A stretch of 64,000 nucleotides of DNA, from NCBI RefSeq assembly GCF_002056795.1, contig NZ_CP020104.1:7139501-7203500 (forward strand). Direction: 5' to 3'. A program made the position numbers and the translations under genes. The notes under the pieces are model-generated. The model did no database searches, was not told the DNA's origin, and worked only from the letters and a program-made list of their open reading frames with translations. Below are positions 33,501 through 43,600 of this stretch, piece by piece. How positions within the stretch are numbered: the first letter of the stretch is position 1; every line of letters begins with the position of its first letter. Source of the DNA: Spirosoma aerolatum (GTDB lineage: Bacteria > Bacteroidota > Bacteroidia > Cytophagales > Spirosomataceae).

Positions 33501-36500
33501 TTTCGATTTCGTAGTAGTTGTCGGTATAATCCGTTCCAATCCGTACAAACGCCGATACCTGTCCGCTTTCATTGTCGGGGTTATGCATGTGCACAAACAT
33601 TTTGAGCCGCTCGCGGAACAACAGATTAAAATTCGTGTTTTTGAATGCCCCCCGTGAGTCACCATCACGTAAGTTCGTTACACTCAGACGCATCGACTGT
33701 TCGTTCAGTTCAACGACGTTTGGCTGCGTATAGTCACGGTCACGAACGTAGCCGGGGGGAACCGAGTAGACGTATTTATCACCGCCCTGCGACGTAACCT
33801 GCGTGCTACTATTCTCTTCAATATTGACCGTCGATACTGTAAAGTTTGCGTCGTACGGTTCAGGCACCTCCTGCAAACCGTGCTGATTCAGATCTCCTGT
33901 ATACTTACGGTACTGGTTGGCCTCCATCTGCAACTCAGCAAAGCGAAGTACTACCGGATTATCAAAATCCGTCAGATACATCCGCATAAACCGGATGGAT
34001 TTAAAGCCGTTGATACTCCCCACCTTCCGCAGGTATTCCCGCACTGGAATTCGGAACTGATACCAGTTTACGATACCACCCGGAGCGCCTTTTGTAGGCA
34101 CAGATACCTTATCGACAATATATTTATTCTGCCCTACTTCGATTTTTCCGGGTTGCAGATCCAGTTCGTATTCGTAATAGGCCTCGTTATCATTAATGGT
34201 GTTGTCGATGTTCAGATCTTCAATATCGGGCAGGGTCGATGAAGCTGGGGTCAGGTATTGATTCGCGCTGGTATTTTCGGGGGAGTTGTTCTCCATACCC
34301 ATATACCGCTTATATCGGGCAATAATGTACTTCTGCTCATCGGCCTGATCGCCCAGATAAAATTTAAAATCATCGCCCGACGGGTCATCCTCGATCTGTG
34401 CCAACGCATTAGGATCGGTAACTTTCGTGCGGATCGCATTTAGATAATTTCTGTAGAAATCTTTTTCAGCCACTACACCAGCCGGAATGGTAGGCTGGCT
34501 GCTCAGCCCGTCCAGTCCAATATCCTGCTGTTCCCGAGAGCCACTCTGAAAAGCATTTGTTACAAATTGGCGAGTTGGTGCCCGGCCCCAGGCGGTAGTC
34601 TCTGTACCTGGATTTCGGGCGCTAATGGCCGAATCGAGCGGGAATCCATTTTCAAATTCGTAGCGGCTGTCTTTAATAACGTCTTCCGAAATATCGCCCA
34701 GGTTGAAGACCAGCTTCCCACCGCGTACACGTCCCGTATTATCAAAGAACTGGCTCGCATCTGGTCCACCCCGAATCTTACCGGATTCTCCAGGAACGAA
34801 CGGGTCCATAAGCCAGAACGTGATGTTTTCAATGTTGGCGTTATCGAAGTCGATGTCTGAGGCAATGGCTCGGGTAACCGAGCCGAAATTGCCCCTTGGG
34901 TTAGGCAGGTGCCCGTTCTGGTCGAGATTGGGGTTGAAATTATACATACCCCGCTCGCTGGGGAAGTAGGCTACGTCCAGAATATTCTCAGGTAACTGAA
35001 CAGGCCGGGCCGACCGACCCGGAAATAATTCCTGCGGCAGAAATGGGCGTTCGTACACGTGTGAATTGGCGTCATCCACATCAATATTGGACGATACCCC
35101 CAATACACCCGTCGAACCGAAAATACTAGGGTCCACTGTATAGACCGAGACCAGTGCCCGGTTGTAGGCATACGGCAGTGGATCGGCAAAGGAGCCTTGT
35201 GGAAACTGCTGTGGTGTAGCACCCAACCGCCAGCGGGTCGGCTGACGAGTTAGATCATAAATGGTACGGGCCGCTTCAAAATCGTCCAGATAGCTCTCGT
35301 TACGCGCCCTTGGGTTTGTACCAGGAAACAATTGGGCAACTTCACCCGTAAACTGAACGGTCGACAATTCCTTGGTCTGTACGCCAGGTAAAGCGTCGAG
35401 CAGGCGGGTCAGTCCAGGCGCATCTTTCCGAATATTCGCATTCAGCCCAACTATTGTGTTATTTACAGGCTCATTTCCAAGAGCCACCCGGGTCAGAAAC
35501 CCGGCAGGCGTTTCTTTCATGTGCATAGCCGTTAAGCCAATGCTGATATCACGATTGATGGCATAGTCCAGCCGGGTTCCGATCAGTGTCCGAATCTGGT
35601 TCTGGAACAAATCAGGTTGCTCGTAGCTAATCCTGATTTCGCGCCCGGAATTGGTTACGCTCTCGTTGATGATTCGCAATCGGCCCGACTGCCCATCCAG
35701 CACATAATCCTGGCCCGGCGTCAAGGGAACTCCTCCGGCTGTTACTTGAACCGACTGCTCATTAACCCCATACGGCAGTTGCACGTCAGCCCCATTTCCC
35801 GACTGGAATGACCCTTTCAGGAAAAATTTATTTCGGTCGGCAAGCTGAGCCGCATCGGCTTTTGTGGTTGTATAGAGTTGCTTGAATACATATTTCGCCT
35901 TCAACGCATCTTCATCCGCATCAAACTGCTTCTCCAGATAGGACCCAAACGGCTCCAATACCGGGAAGATAATTTTGCCATAGCGACTATCGATCGTATA
36001 GTTTTCAACGTAGTCGAAATTACCGTCGGGCTGGGCATCCAACTGCTGATTCAATCGGTCCATACCGAAAAGCTGGACCAGGGGCCGATTCTGCGTCCGA
36101 CGGCCTTCCTGTAAGTTCGGGTTATCGATACCCGTCAGGTCGTCTTTGTAAATAACCCGCAATTGAAAACCCTGACGCGTGATTTGGGATGTGCTGAGTG
36201 GATAGATGTTTTTCATCATCAGGTTCCACATCGGCAACTGAAGGTTATTGCGCAGCGTCGACGATTTCAACAGCTTCAGCACCAGCACTTCATCGGCTCG
36301 TCGCGATTGGTAATCTTCGGTCAGTTCCCCCACTTTATACCGACGCCCCTGGTAGGTATATTCGTAGGCCACGGCCAGAATTTCGTCGTTCCGAAGTGGC
36401 GTGACTAAGGAAATATAGCCCAGATCGGGTTGCAATCTGAACTCTTTATCCGTCAGCCGTTTAGCACCCCGAAGCAGATCGTAGTCTGTTCCTTTAGCGA

Positions 36501-38217
36501 GCTGGAACGAGTTGACTAACTGATCGTTTGTCTGATCGATTTGCCGAAAGGGCTGGTTTGGCTGGGCGGTTAACTTGGTAAATAAACCATTGGACGAGTT
36601 GTCTGTAGGGGTACGGTTGTTTCGCGAAAAAGGGGCCAGATTACCATTGGTCTGATTGTAGGGATTGCCTTCGCCCAGATCCTGAAAGCCGACAATATTA
36701 CGAAGGGTTTCGGTGGTATTGGTCCGGTTAGTTACGTAGATTTCTACCCGTGTTACGTTCACCCCCGAGGTAACCTGCGGCAGTGTTTTCAGCGATGATT
36801 CGTAAAGAGCCCGGAAAAATTGGGACAGAAAAAAGTGCTGGTTTTCGTCGTAATTATCAGCCCGAATTTCGAAAGGGCGGTTTGAGGTGCCTCCACGTAG
36901 TACGATCTCATTCTTCCGAGACCGTTGTTGCGAAGCGACGAGCGTAGCATTCAACTTACCAAATCGTAACTGTGTTTTGATCCCAAACAGGTTTTGTACC
37001 CCCGGAATAAGCTGACTATTAACGGCCCAACTAATATTACCGACCTCCAGGCCCTGAATAATACTCTCGTTCTGAGGGGTAAAGTTGGGCATACCCGGCA
37101 TTGAACCGTTTACGCCAGGCACATTCGGCAGGTTGGGCGCATTCGGTAAACCAGGCAAACTCGGCATACCCTGCCCCGTGCCGAAAGCCGGCAAACCTCC
37201 TCCCGGACGGTAATTCAGTTTAAGCGCGTTCTCAAAATTGAAGCTGGCCTTTGTATCGAAATTAGCCAGTACGCCTAGCTTTTCCCCGATTTTACCATTG
37301 AAGTTGATACTGATCTGTTCATTGAACAGGAAATTCCCCGTCCGACGCTGACGAACCGGATAGGCAGGGTTATCGTTGAACTGATACAGGTACCCAAAGT
37401 CGAGGGTGACAAAACCGTTCGGCTTAAAATCAACCTGACTTCCCCCAAAAAGCCGATCGATGACGGGAGGAAGCTCCAGCTTAGGCACTAGGCCTCGGCC
37501 GCTGATGGCGCTTTGTCCATCCCGCTTAGCTCCATATTCTCGCCAGAGATTCTGTTCAAGCGTCTGGTTCTGAATCTGATTATAAGTCGAGTAAGGAATC
37601 GTTTCCGCTGGCCGATAGGGCAACCCAAACTGTGATGGTGGTAATGACAGGCCAGGAATCGATTGCCCAGGGGCTGCTGTTGTAGAGGTAGCTGGGGTGG
37701 TAGGTTCATTACGCCCAGGCGTATTATTAGCCGGAGGAGCTCCCGACAGCGATACGCCCGAACGCACGCGTTCCGTTATGCCAATGCCCCCATTAGGGCT
37801 AAGCCGGAAATCGGTCGAAACCCCTTTAGGGTCTCGTAAAATAAACGGAGATCGGGATGGACGTTCCGAAAAACGCGTTGCTCGACGGTCGGGCCAGTTG
37901 ACAGTTGGTCGACGATTGGCACTGCGTGCCGCCCGGACACTATCATTTCGATCCTGAATAGCCTGCTTAACCGAATCGGCCCGCATGATTGCCTTCCGAC
38001 GCGCTTCGGCTCGTGCTGAGTCGTTGGCCGCCTGTTGCCGTCGGGCAGCCGCGCCACGTCGGGCTGGTGCAGGTTGGTTCTGACCGACTGTTACCCCCAG
38101 TCCAAGCAATACCCAGCATCCCAGCGTCAGCCACCCATTTGACGCAAATGAGAATCGACTAACGACGGAAAAAACGTGATGGATAACAGGAATGTGAACA
38201 AAGTAAGGGTTCACCAT
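30583..38217 (-). CDS. sprA: SprA, outer-membrane channel protein of the type IX secretion/gliding machinery
   Basis: One of the longest bacterial open frames: about 2544 residues from the ATG at 38217 (2568 if the frame start at 38289 is used; the later start places the hydrophobic signal closer to the N-terminus). A signal-like segment (NGWLTLGCWVLLGLGVTVG) leads into a Lys/Arg/Ala-rich stretch, then Pro/Gly/Asn-rich repeats (LPNAPNLPNVPG; GMPNF), then the long beta-barrel domain with many aromatic-ended strands up to the last one, VQLKFNLAE. SprA forms the 36-stranded T9SS translocon in Bacteroidota and is needed for secretion and gliding. Matching phrases include ARNESYLDDFEAARTIYDL and TFTVWVDELRANGYD. 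No gene shares the transcript. Confidence 0.93.
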   Translation of the reverse strand: MVNPYFVHIPVIHHVFSVVSRFSFASNGWLTLGCWVLLGLGVTVGQNQPAPARRGAAARRQQAANDSARAEARRKAIMRADSVKQAIQDRNDSVRAARSANRRPTVNWPDRRATRFSERPSRSPFILRDPKGVSTDFRLSPNGGIGITERVRSGVSLSGAPPANNTPGRNEPTTPATSTTAAPGQSIPGLSLPPSQFGLPYRPAETIPYSTYNQIQNQTLEQNLWREYGAKRDGQSAISGRGLVPKLELPPVIDRLFGGSQVDFKPNGFVTLDFGYLYQFNDNPAYPVRQRRTGNFLFNEQISINFNGKIGEKLGVLANFDTKASFNFENALKLNYRPGGGLPAFGTGQGMPSLPGLPNAPNLPNVPGVNGSMPGMPNFTPQNESIIQGLEVGNISWAVNSQLIPGVQNLFGIKTQLRFGKLNATLVASQQRSRKNEIVLRGGTSNRPFEIRADNYDENQHFFLSQFFRALYESSLKTLPQVTSGVNVTRVEIYVTNRTNTTETLRNIVGFQDLGEGNPYNQTNGNLAPFSRNNRTPTDNSSNGLFTKLTAQPNQPFRQIDQTNDQLVNSFQLAKGTDYDLLRGAKRLTDKEFRLQPDLGYISLVTPLRNDEILAVAYEYTYQGRRYKVGELTEDYQSRRADEVLVLKLLKSSTLRNNLQLPMWNLMMKNIYPLSTSQITRQGFQLRVIYKDDLTGIDNPNLQEGRRTQNRPLVQLFGMDRLNQQLDAQPDGNFDYVENYTIDSRYGKIIFPVLEPFGSYLEKQFDADEDALKAKYVFKQLYTTTKADAAQLADRNKFFLKGSFQSGNGADVQLPYGVNEQSVQVTAGGVPLTPGQDYVLDGQSGRLRIINESVTNSGREIRISYEQPDLFQNQIRTLIGTRLDYAINRDISIGLTAMHMKETPAGFLTRVALGNEPVNNTIVGLNANIRKDAPGLTRLLDALPGVQTKELSTVQFTGEVAQLFPGTNPRARNESYLDDFEAARTIYDLTRQPTRWRLGATPQQFPQGSFADPLPYAYNRALVSVYTVDPSIFGSTGVLGVSSNIDVDDANSHVYERPFLPQELFPGRSARPVQLPENILDVAYFPSERGMYNFNPNLDQNGHLPNPRGNFGSVTRAIASDIDFDNANIENITFWLMDPFVPGESGKIRGGPDASQFFDNTGRVRGGKLVFNLGDISEDVIKDSRYEFENGFPLDSAISARNPGTETTAWGRAPTRQFVTNAFQSGSREQQDIGLDGLSSQPTIPAGVVAEKDFYRNYLNAIRTKVTDPNALAQIEDDPSGDDFKFYLGDQADEQKYIIARYKRYMGMENNSPENTSANQYLTPASSTLPDIEDLNIDNTINDNEAYYEYELDLQPGKIEVGQNKYIVDKVSVPTKGAPGGIVNWYQFRIPVREYLRKVGSINGFKSIRFMRMYLTDFDNPVVLRFAELQMEANQYRKYTGDLNQHGLQEVPEPYDANFTVSTVNIEENSSTQVTSQGGDKYVYSVPPGYVRDRDYTQPNVVELNEQSMRLSVTNLRDGDSRGAFKNTNFNLLFRERLKMFVHMHNPDNESGQVSAFVRIGTDYTDNYYEIEIPRLIATLPSVTDADAIWPAANQLDIALEELINLKANRNREFGRRTSLPYTQTSSNGIYQITVVGNPDLSSVQSIMIGVRNPKIVGDGERPKTFTVWVDELRANGYDQHAGTAAVAALSMKLADLGTLTASGRITTFGFGGVQSRIGDRALETTTEFGLSSALAIDKFLPATWGLKIPFYVNYDHRNVDPHFDPLDPDMPLEMSLSTKASDAERNSYRQLVQDNTTRRGYNFSNVRKVKTNPNAKSHFWDIENFAFTYAFNDMKRTNILTQEYLQRQNKGGISYTYSAQPRAFEPFKNVQSFEAPYLRWLKDFNLTLVPSLVSIRTDMDRSYIKTQLRSSDLTTNGILPQFEKYFLFNRYYDLTWNLTRSLVLTYHAQANAIIDEPAGDINTQAKRDSIWNSIKHLGRIKNFVQDIRATYRLPLDKIPLLDWIAADATYGVGYQFQANSFGIADSLGVPFGNIIRNNRERGLTGRVDLIRLYNKIRYLRFANTPAPVRKNFARNPGDIEEIERGDSKVLKNFTRALLTVRGINFSYNLQESTILPGFLPSPKLFGLSAENAPGLAFVLGGQDRNIAYKAAQKGWLTPSTVLNTPFQQNITKKFTASTTLEPFKDFRMQINWRLDRTDAYQEYFRPGSQGGPFETQSPVRSGQFSMSFWSFRTAFKGLRSDNTSVLFDSLESYRTYFAGKLNQQAREGGRAGTYDLNAQDVLIPSFFAAYSGQQKEKAKFSPFYNFPLPNWQVTYNGLSGLGFIKKAFNAFTINHSYTSTYSVGNYISNLDYGAAYVNLAVQDFGVGTLTNQLGQFMPIVAMSTITMSEKFAPMIGVQVQTKNRISGQLAYNQSRDVALSLSNAQVAELSNKDLTASLGFTRQNVRIPFRINGAYKKLKNDLTFSCALTFRDTRTIQRKLDAEQTVTAGNVNFQLRPQISYIVSRRLNFNLYFDRTFNDPLVSNSFKRATTSGGVQLKFNLAE

Positions 38218-38534
38218 TGAGGGTACTTTCGGGTTCAGAATTAGTAGCGTATGGAATGTACTTCTATCAAACGGCCAAAAACGGCCCATTCGTCTAACAG
38301 ATTAATAGATTTTTTAACAGGCTATACTTTGAATCGCTAAAGATAAGCCCCAAAATTAAGCATTAAGGTGATGTCATACGAATAGTTTGCTGTGATTACC
38401 GATTAATTAACCCAGAACATTAAAATGCCTTACAATTACCGGGCCATATTCTGTCTAGATGATTGATCGGCTATTGGTCAAAAGAGAAATGGCCAACAGA
38501 AGCTGTGATTCAGGCAAAATGCCTATACTTGAGC

Positions 38535-39344
38535 ATGGAAATTTCGTTTATCGGCGCCGGTAACCTGGCCTGGCACCTTGCTCCAGCCTTCGAAAATGCG
38601 GGGCATCACATCAATGAAGTCTATAGTCGGCAGCTCCAGCATGCCCGGCAACTGGTGAGTAATCTGTATGATGCCCGTACCCACTCCGACCTGAATTTTG
38701 CCGACAGTCCGTCGCAACTGTTCGTTCTGGCCGTTTCGGATCAGGCACTCGAAACGGTTTGCTCGCAGCTCGTTCTTCCCGAGAATGCCATACTGGTTCA
38801 TACCTCTGGCGGGCAATCGCTTAAGGATCTGGAACGCTGGATGACGATTTATAGCGACGTTCCGGTTCGAACAGGTGTTTTTTACGCCCTTCAAACATTT
38901 AGCCGGGGGCAGTCGTTCATGGCTTTTGAAGGGATTCCGTTATGCATCGAAGCCTCCGACGCTATCACCGAAGAATCGCTGGTTCAGCTAGGGCAGGATA
39001 TTAGCGATATTGTGTACATCGTTTCGTCTGAAGAGCGGCTAACTCTGCACGTTTCGGCTGTGTTTGCCTGTAACTTTACCAATCACCTCATGGCATTAGC
39101 CCATGATTTAACCGTGCAGAAAGGGCTTGAGTTTGATCTGCTCAAACCCCTCATTTCCGAAACATTTCGGAAAGGCCTGGCCGTTGGTAATCCAGCCGAC
39201 GTACAAACCGGCCCCGCTCGTCGGGCCGACCTGAGTACTCTCGATACGCATTTGACATACCTGCAATCACAACCCCGGCTTTCGGAAATTTATCAGGTTC
39301 TCACCGAAAGCATACAACAGTATTACACAGCCCATGACTCGTAA
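38535..39344 (+). CDS. Rossmann-like and DUF2520 domain protein
   Basis: The start is set at the ATG at 38535 (MEISFIGAGNLAWHLAPAFENAGH), 269 residues; the open frame begins at 38463 with unrelated residues. An N-terminal NAD(P)-binding fold has GAGNLAWHLA (8-17). A C-terminal helical domain (about 135-265) is typical of DUF2520 (e.g. HVSAVFACNFTNHLMALAHDL, in part FACNFTNHLMALA). Members resemble pyrroline-5-carboxylate or ketopantoate reductases, but the substrate is unknown. The stop overlaps the next gene by 11 nt, so the two are coupled. A box TATACTTG, one mismatch from TAnnTTTG, ends 3 nt before the ATG. Confidence 0.83.
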   Translation: MEISFIGAGNLAWHLAPAFENAGHHINEVYSRQLQHARQLVSNLYDARTHSDLNFADSPSQLFVLAVSDQALETVCSQLVLPENAILVHTSGGQSLKDLERWMTIYSDVPVRTGVFYALQTFSRGQSFMAFEGIPLCIEASDAITEESLVQLGQDISDIVYIVSSEERLTLHVSAVFACNFTNHLMALAHDLTVQKGLEFDLLKPLISETFRKGLAVGNPADVQTGPARRADLSTLDTHLTYLQSQPRLSEIYQVLTESIQQYYTAHDS

Positions 39345-40368
39345 AGAACTCATCATAAACCTCTTATTCGTCACATTACTGACTCCTTTATACGGCATCG
39401 CTCAATGGCAACCTCAATCGGTGGGTACCGATGCCAGTTTCCGGGCGGTTAGTGCGGCCAATGCCGAGGTCGTCTGGATTGGTGGCACTAAAGGCACCTT
39501 TGTTCGAACGGCCGATGGTGGCCGAACCTGGCAAACGGGTACGGTTCCCGACGCCCAAACCTGTGATTTTCGGGATGTACACGCGGTGGACGCGCAAACG
39601 GCTTACTTCATGAGTGCCGGACCCGCCGAAAATGGTCAGGCCCGTATCTACAAAACCACCAATGCCGGGCAAACCTGGACGTTACTCTATAAAACGGAAC
39701 AGAAAGGTATCTTCTTCGATGGCATCGACTTCTGGGATAGCCAGCACGGCATCGTATTCAGCGATCCCATTGACGGGCGATGGGCCATCCTAACGACCGA
39801 CGATGGGGGTAAAACTTGGCAACCCATTCCGCCATCGGCATTACCACTCATGCAGCCGAATGAAGCCGCATTTGCCGCCAGCGGTACCAGTCTGGTTGTT
39901 GAGGGCAAACGAAATGTTTGGATTGCGTCGGGCGGTGGCTTGGCCGGTCGTGTTTTCCATTCACGCGACCGGGGTAAAACCTGGACTGTCAGCAATACGT
40001 CGTTGCCAGGTGGTGAAGCAACTGGTCTGTTTGGCATGCGGTTTTTCAGCGATAAAGTGGGCGTGGTCGTTGGTGGTAACTACAAACAGGAAAGTCAGCC
40101 CGGCCCGAACGTGGCTATTAGCCGCGATGGTGGACAAACCTGGCAGACTGCTGCACAGACCGATCCGGCAGGATTGAAAGAAGCCGTCGCCCTACTCCCC
40201 GGCGATCGGCTACTGACGATTGGCCCATCGGGCACCAGCCTATCAGCCGATCAGGGTCAAACCTGGCAAAAGCTCGACACCGAGGGCTTTCATTCCATGG
40301 CCTGTGTAAAAGGCACCTGCTATGCCGTTGGTGCAAAAGGGAAGGTAAGCAAACAGGTCTTCAAATAA
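39334..40368 (+). CDS. Secreted BNR/Ycf48-like beta-propeller protein
   Basis: A 344-residue protein with a signal peptide (about 1-23, ending GIAQ). Repeated units of the form TADGGRTWQTG, TTNAGQTWTLLY, TTDDGGKTWQPI, SRDRGKTWTVS, SRDGGQTWQTA and SADQGQTWQKL mark a six- or seven-bladed Asp-box/BNR propeller (Ycf48/sialidase-like fold). No sialidase Arg triad can be seen. Such proteins bind partners or glycans at the cell surface. It overlaps the DUF2520 gene by 11 nt. Confidence 0.85.
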   Translation: MTRKELIINLLFVTLLTPLYGIAQWQPQSVGTDASFRAVSAANAEVVWIGGTKGTFVRTADGGRTWQTGTVPDAQTCDFRDVHAVDAQTAYFMSAGPAENGQARIYKTTNAGQTWTLLYKTEQKGIFFDGIDFWDSQHGIVFSDPIDGRWAILTTDDGGKTWQPIPPSALPLMQPNEAAFAASGTSLVVEGKRNVWIASGGGLAGRVFHSRDRGKTWTVSNTSLPGGEATGLFGMRFFSDKVGVVVGGNYKQESQPGPNVAISRDGGQTWQTAAQTDPAGLKEAVALLPGDRLLTIGPSGTSLSADQGQTWQKLDTEGFHSMACVKGTCYAVGAKGKVSKQVFK

Positions 40369-40692
40369 ACTGGGGTAAACTAAAAAAGGACTGTCCCGGC
40401 GGCTCGGTCAATTGGTTAATTGGCAAAATAACCGTCTCCCCCCATGTGAAACACTAGATCGTTCATTGCTCCGCTTTATTGAGTCGTGCTAAAATTGCGA
40501 TTGGGATTGGCTAAGTTCAACAAATTAAGTGCCATCAGCTTGGGCATGATGAAAGGGAAAGCTGGGATGGACACTAAGTAAGTCGCAATCGCTACCGGTT
40601 CAATCGAAACGGAGGCTTTCTTGAGACAGGTAGCTTATCGCTACTTATTCCCTGGAAACCCTCCGTTTTATGGCTAGCGATCGCCAGTTTAC
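40369..40692. other. Convergent intergenic region, one weak hairpin
   Basis: These 324 nt lie between the BNR protein and the FG-GAP protein stops. Arms AAACGGAGG (40607-40615) and CCTCCGTTT (40660-40668) could pair with further inner complementarity (TAGC/GCTA), a possible terminator. I see no gene here. Confidence 0.4.
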
Positions 40693-43600
40693 TCACAAAC
40701 CATTGATAATGCGGGCATAAACGTTATTGAGCCGGTTCACATCATAACTCCCACTGCTGTCATCGGCGATGTTGACCGTGATGTTGGAGGCACTCCCGGC
40801 ATTGGCCGTCGTGCGACTGATGCTAAAACCCAGATTCATCACGCTGTTGGCACCCACCGATTGACCCGTATTAATCGCAATACTAATCTGCTGACCCGCT
40901 ACCCCGTTGCTTTGATGCCACAGACTGTTCTGCACAGCCACCGGATTGGCAGAGCCTCCTGAGACGCTGAAACTGGTGAGGGTATTGTCGAAACTGACAC
41001 TGTAGCCAACCGGTACCGTGATGGTGACGACAATGGACCCGCTGGACGATGCCCCATTGACTTCCTGGATCCCGACCACCAGGCCTTTTTTAGCCCCAGC
41101 CGAGAAGTTGGCATCGGGCAGGTTTATAATCGCTGACAGATCGGGGCCTGCCAGCGCTGTCACACTGACCAGAGCACTCTGGCTACAGACTCCGCTGGTG
41201 CCTGTCAGCGTAAAGGTCTGTACACCTGAGGCCGTTAGGCTGGCCGATACAGCGGAGCCAGTAGCTGGAGGGGTAAGCGGTGCCGTAGGCGGAGCACTCC
41301 ACTGGTAGGCAGTAGCGCCTGAAGCTGTCAAACTCACCACTACCCCTACATTGGCCTGGGGCAGTGAAGCTCCGGCAGTCAGGTTCAACACCGTGTTACT
41401 ACTAACTGATGTTGTTGCTATGTTAGTACAGCCGTTGCTCCCTAGCAGAGTCACCATATAATTCCCAGGTGTAGTAACGGTACGCGTATTACCAGAACCA
41501 GCCAGTTGCTGACCGTCCGAATTCGTGAAGGTATATGAACTGGCTCCGCTGGCGGCTGTCAGGGTGACGCTTGTTATAGCGCAGGTCAAGGTGCCACTGC
41601 TGACTAACGTAGCCACGGGCCTGGGATTAACGATTAGATTGGTCGTAGCACTCACGGATTGATCACCGCTGATCACCACCAGTGTACACGTCTGGACACC
41701 TGAACTGGTTGGATTGACCGAAAAACTGAAATTACCATCACTGTTTGTTTCTTGCAATACAATATCCTTCGTTAACAGACGCCAAGTATAACTTTCCGAA
41801 TAATTTCCCACTGTGGCGGTAAAGGTAACGAGACCACCCGCACAGACCTCACCAATGTTGGCCGAAAACCCGGTAATGATTGGGCCTGAAACCTGCTGTT
41901 CATATTGGCTAATGGTACCATCAGCACGACCTACCAATAAATCCAAATTGCCATCTCCGTCAAGATCTGTAACAACGGGCCGCGCATTCCCTCCCATGGC
42001 TAAGCTATTGAAATTGGTCGTCACCTGACTGAAACTCAGTGAGCTGGACGTATTCTGTTTATAATGATAAACATTCCCCTGATTGTTTCCTACAAGCAAG
42101 TCGAGCAAACCATCCCCATCAAGATCAATTACCAATGGCGTTGAATTAGCCCCTACATTGATACTGTTGAAGCTCGACGTAATCCGAAAGAAATTATTAC
42201 TGTTCAGATCTGACTGCCGAAAATGACTAATCGTTCCATCTGCCTTCCCAACTAATACATCGAGCCGACCATCTCTATTCAAATCCGTCAATGTTGGTAC
42301 CGAGTTTGCAGTTGTATTAATACCCCCAAAGTTGGCGTCTAGGAGCGTGAACACATTGACACCTATGGTACTCTGCTCATAGTGATACACCAATCCGGAA
42401 CCACTGCCCAACAGCAAATCCAGCAAACCATCGCCATCAATGTCTGTTACGGCTGGTACAGCATTTGTTCCCACTGTAATAGCCGCTGAGCCATCCGTTA
42501 AACTACCTATTCGCGTGAAGTCACTTCCGTTAATGGTATTCTGCTCATAGTGATCTATAGTGCCGTCTGCTTTACCAATAAGCAGGTCGAGTCGACCATC
42601 ACTGTCCATATCCACTATTGCAGGTGCCGAGTTTGCAGTTGCATTAATACCCCCAAAGTTGGCGCTCTGTAAAGCATACAACAGGCTGGTATTGGGTCGA
42701 ATTACGGTAAAGGCACTCGACAACGTCTGTCCGGTTGGCGACGTCAGGCGGATTGGCTGTGAAGAAGCTACCCTAGGTACTATAACGGCTATGGTTGAGG
42801 ATGAATTGATAGTGAACGAGGCTGGCACATCCCCAAACTGCACATTCGTGACATTCGACATACCACTGCCCGTTATAGCCAGACTACTGCCTACCGGCCC
42901 ACTGACAGGCGTTATGGTATTGACTGCTACACTGCTCGTTATTGTGAAGTATTCACTACTGGTTGCAATGCCGCCGGCCGTTGCAATCTGAATAGCACCG
43001 GTTCGGGTACCGGCGCCTACCACGAACGTGAGAGAAGTAGCAGTGTTACTTACAATCGTACCCGGTGAACGCTGTGTAGAGAGGAATAAATTTACACTTC
43101 GCGCGGCCGACAGGTCTGTTCCGGTAACCGTCACAAGGGTACCAATGGGGCCGCTGGTTGGGGTGAAACTGGTGATAGTGGGGAGCGGGCCCGTAATATT
43201 CCATTGCGTAACAACTCCGCCATTAACCGTAGCGTTAGCTGTCACAAAATCCAGATCACCATCGCCGTCCAAATCACCAAGGGCCACATCAGATGTATTG
43301 TTTCCAGAACCAAAGTCGTTGCCACCACTGAATGTACCTGCTCCATTGTTAAAACGCACACTGGCCGTACCCGGATTATTAGTAGCCGTACCGGCATTAC
43401 CGCCGTTATCATTGGCCGTGATGAAATCGAGATCGCCATCATGATCCAGATCGCCCAGGTCGAGCCCCGAAGCACCACTGGCTACCGGGTAGGCGTTGCC
43501 ATTCGTAAAACTACCACTACCGTTGTTAAAGCGTATGAGAACCTGTCCGATGCTACGCAGCAGTACAGCCATATCCAAGTCGCCATCGGCGTCCAGATCG

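Noticed and set aside
40607..40668. Arms AAACGGAGG/CCTCCGTTT as a regulatory RNA
   Set aside because: Only a 9-bp outer stem with a poorly paired interior; listed as a weak hairpin, not as an RNA gene.
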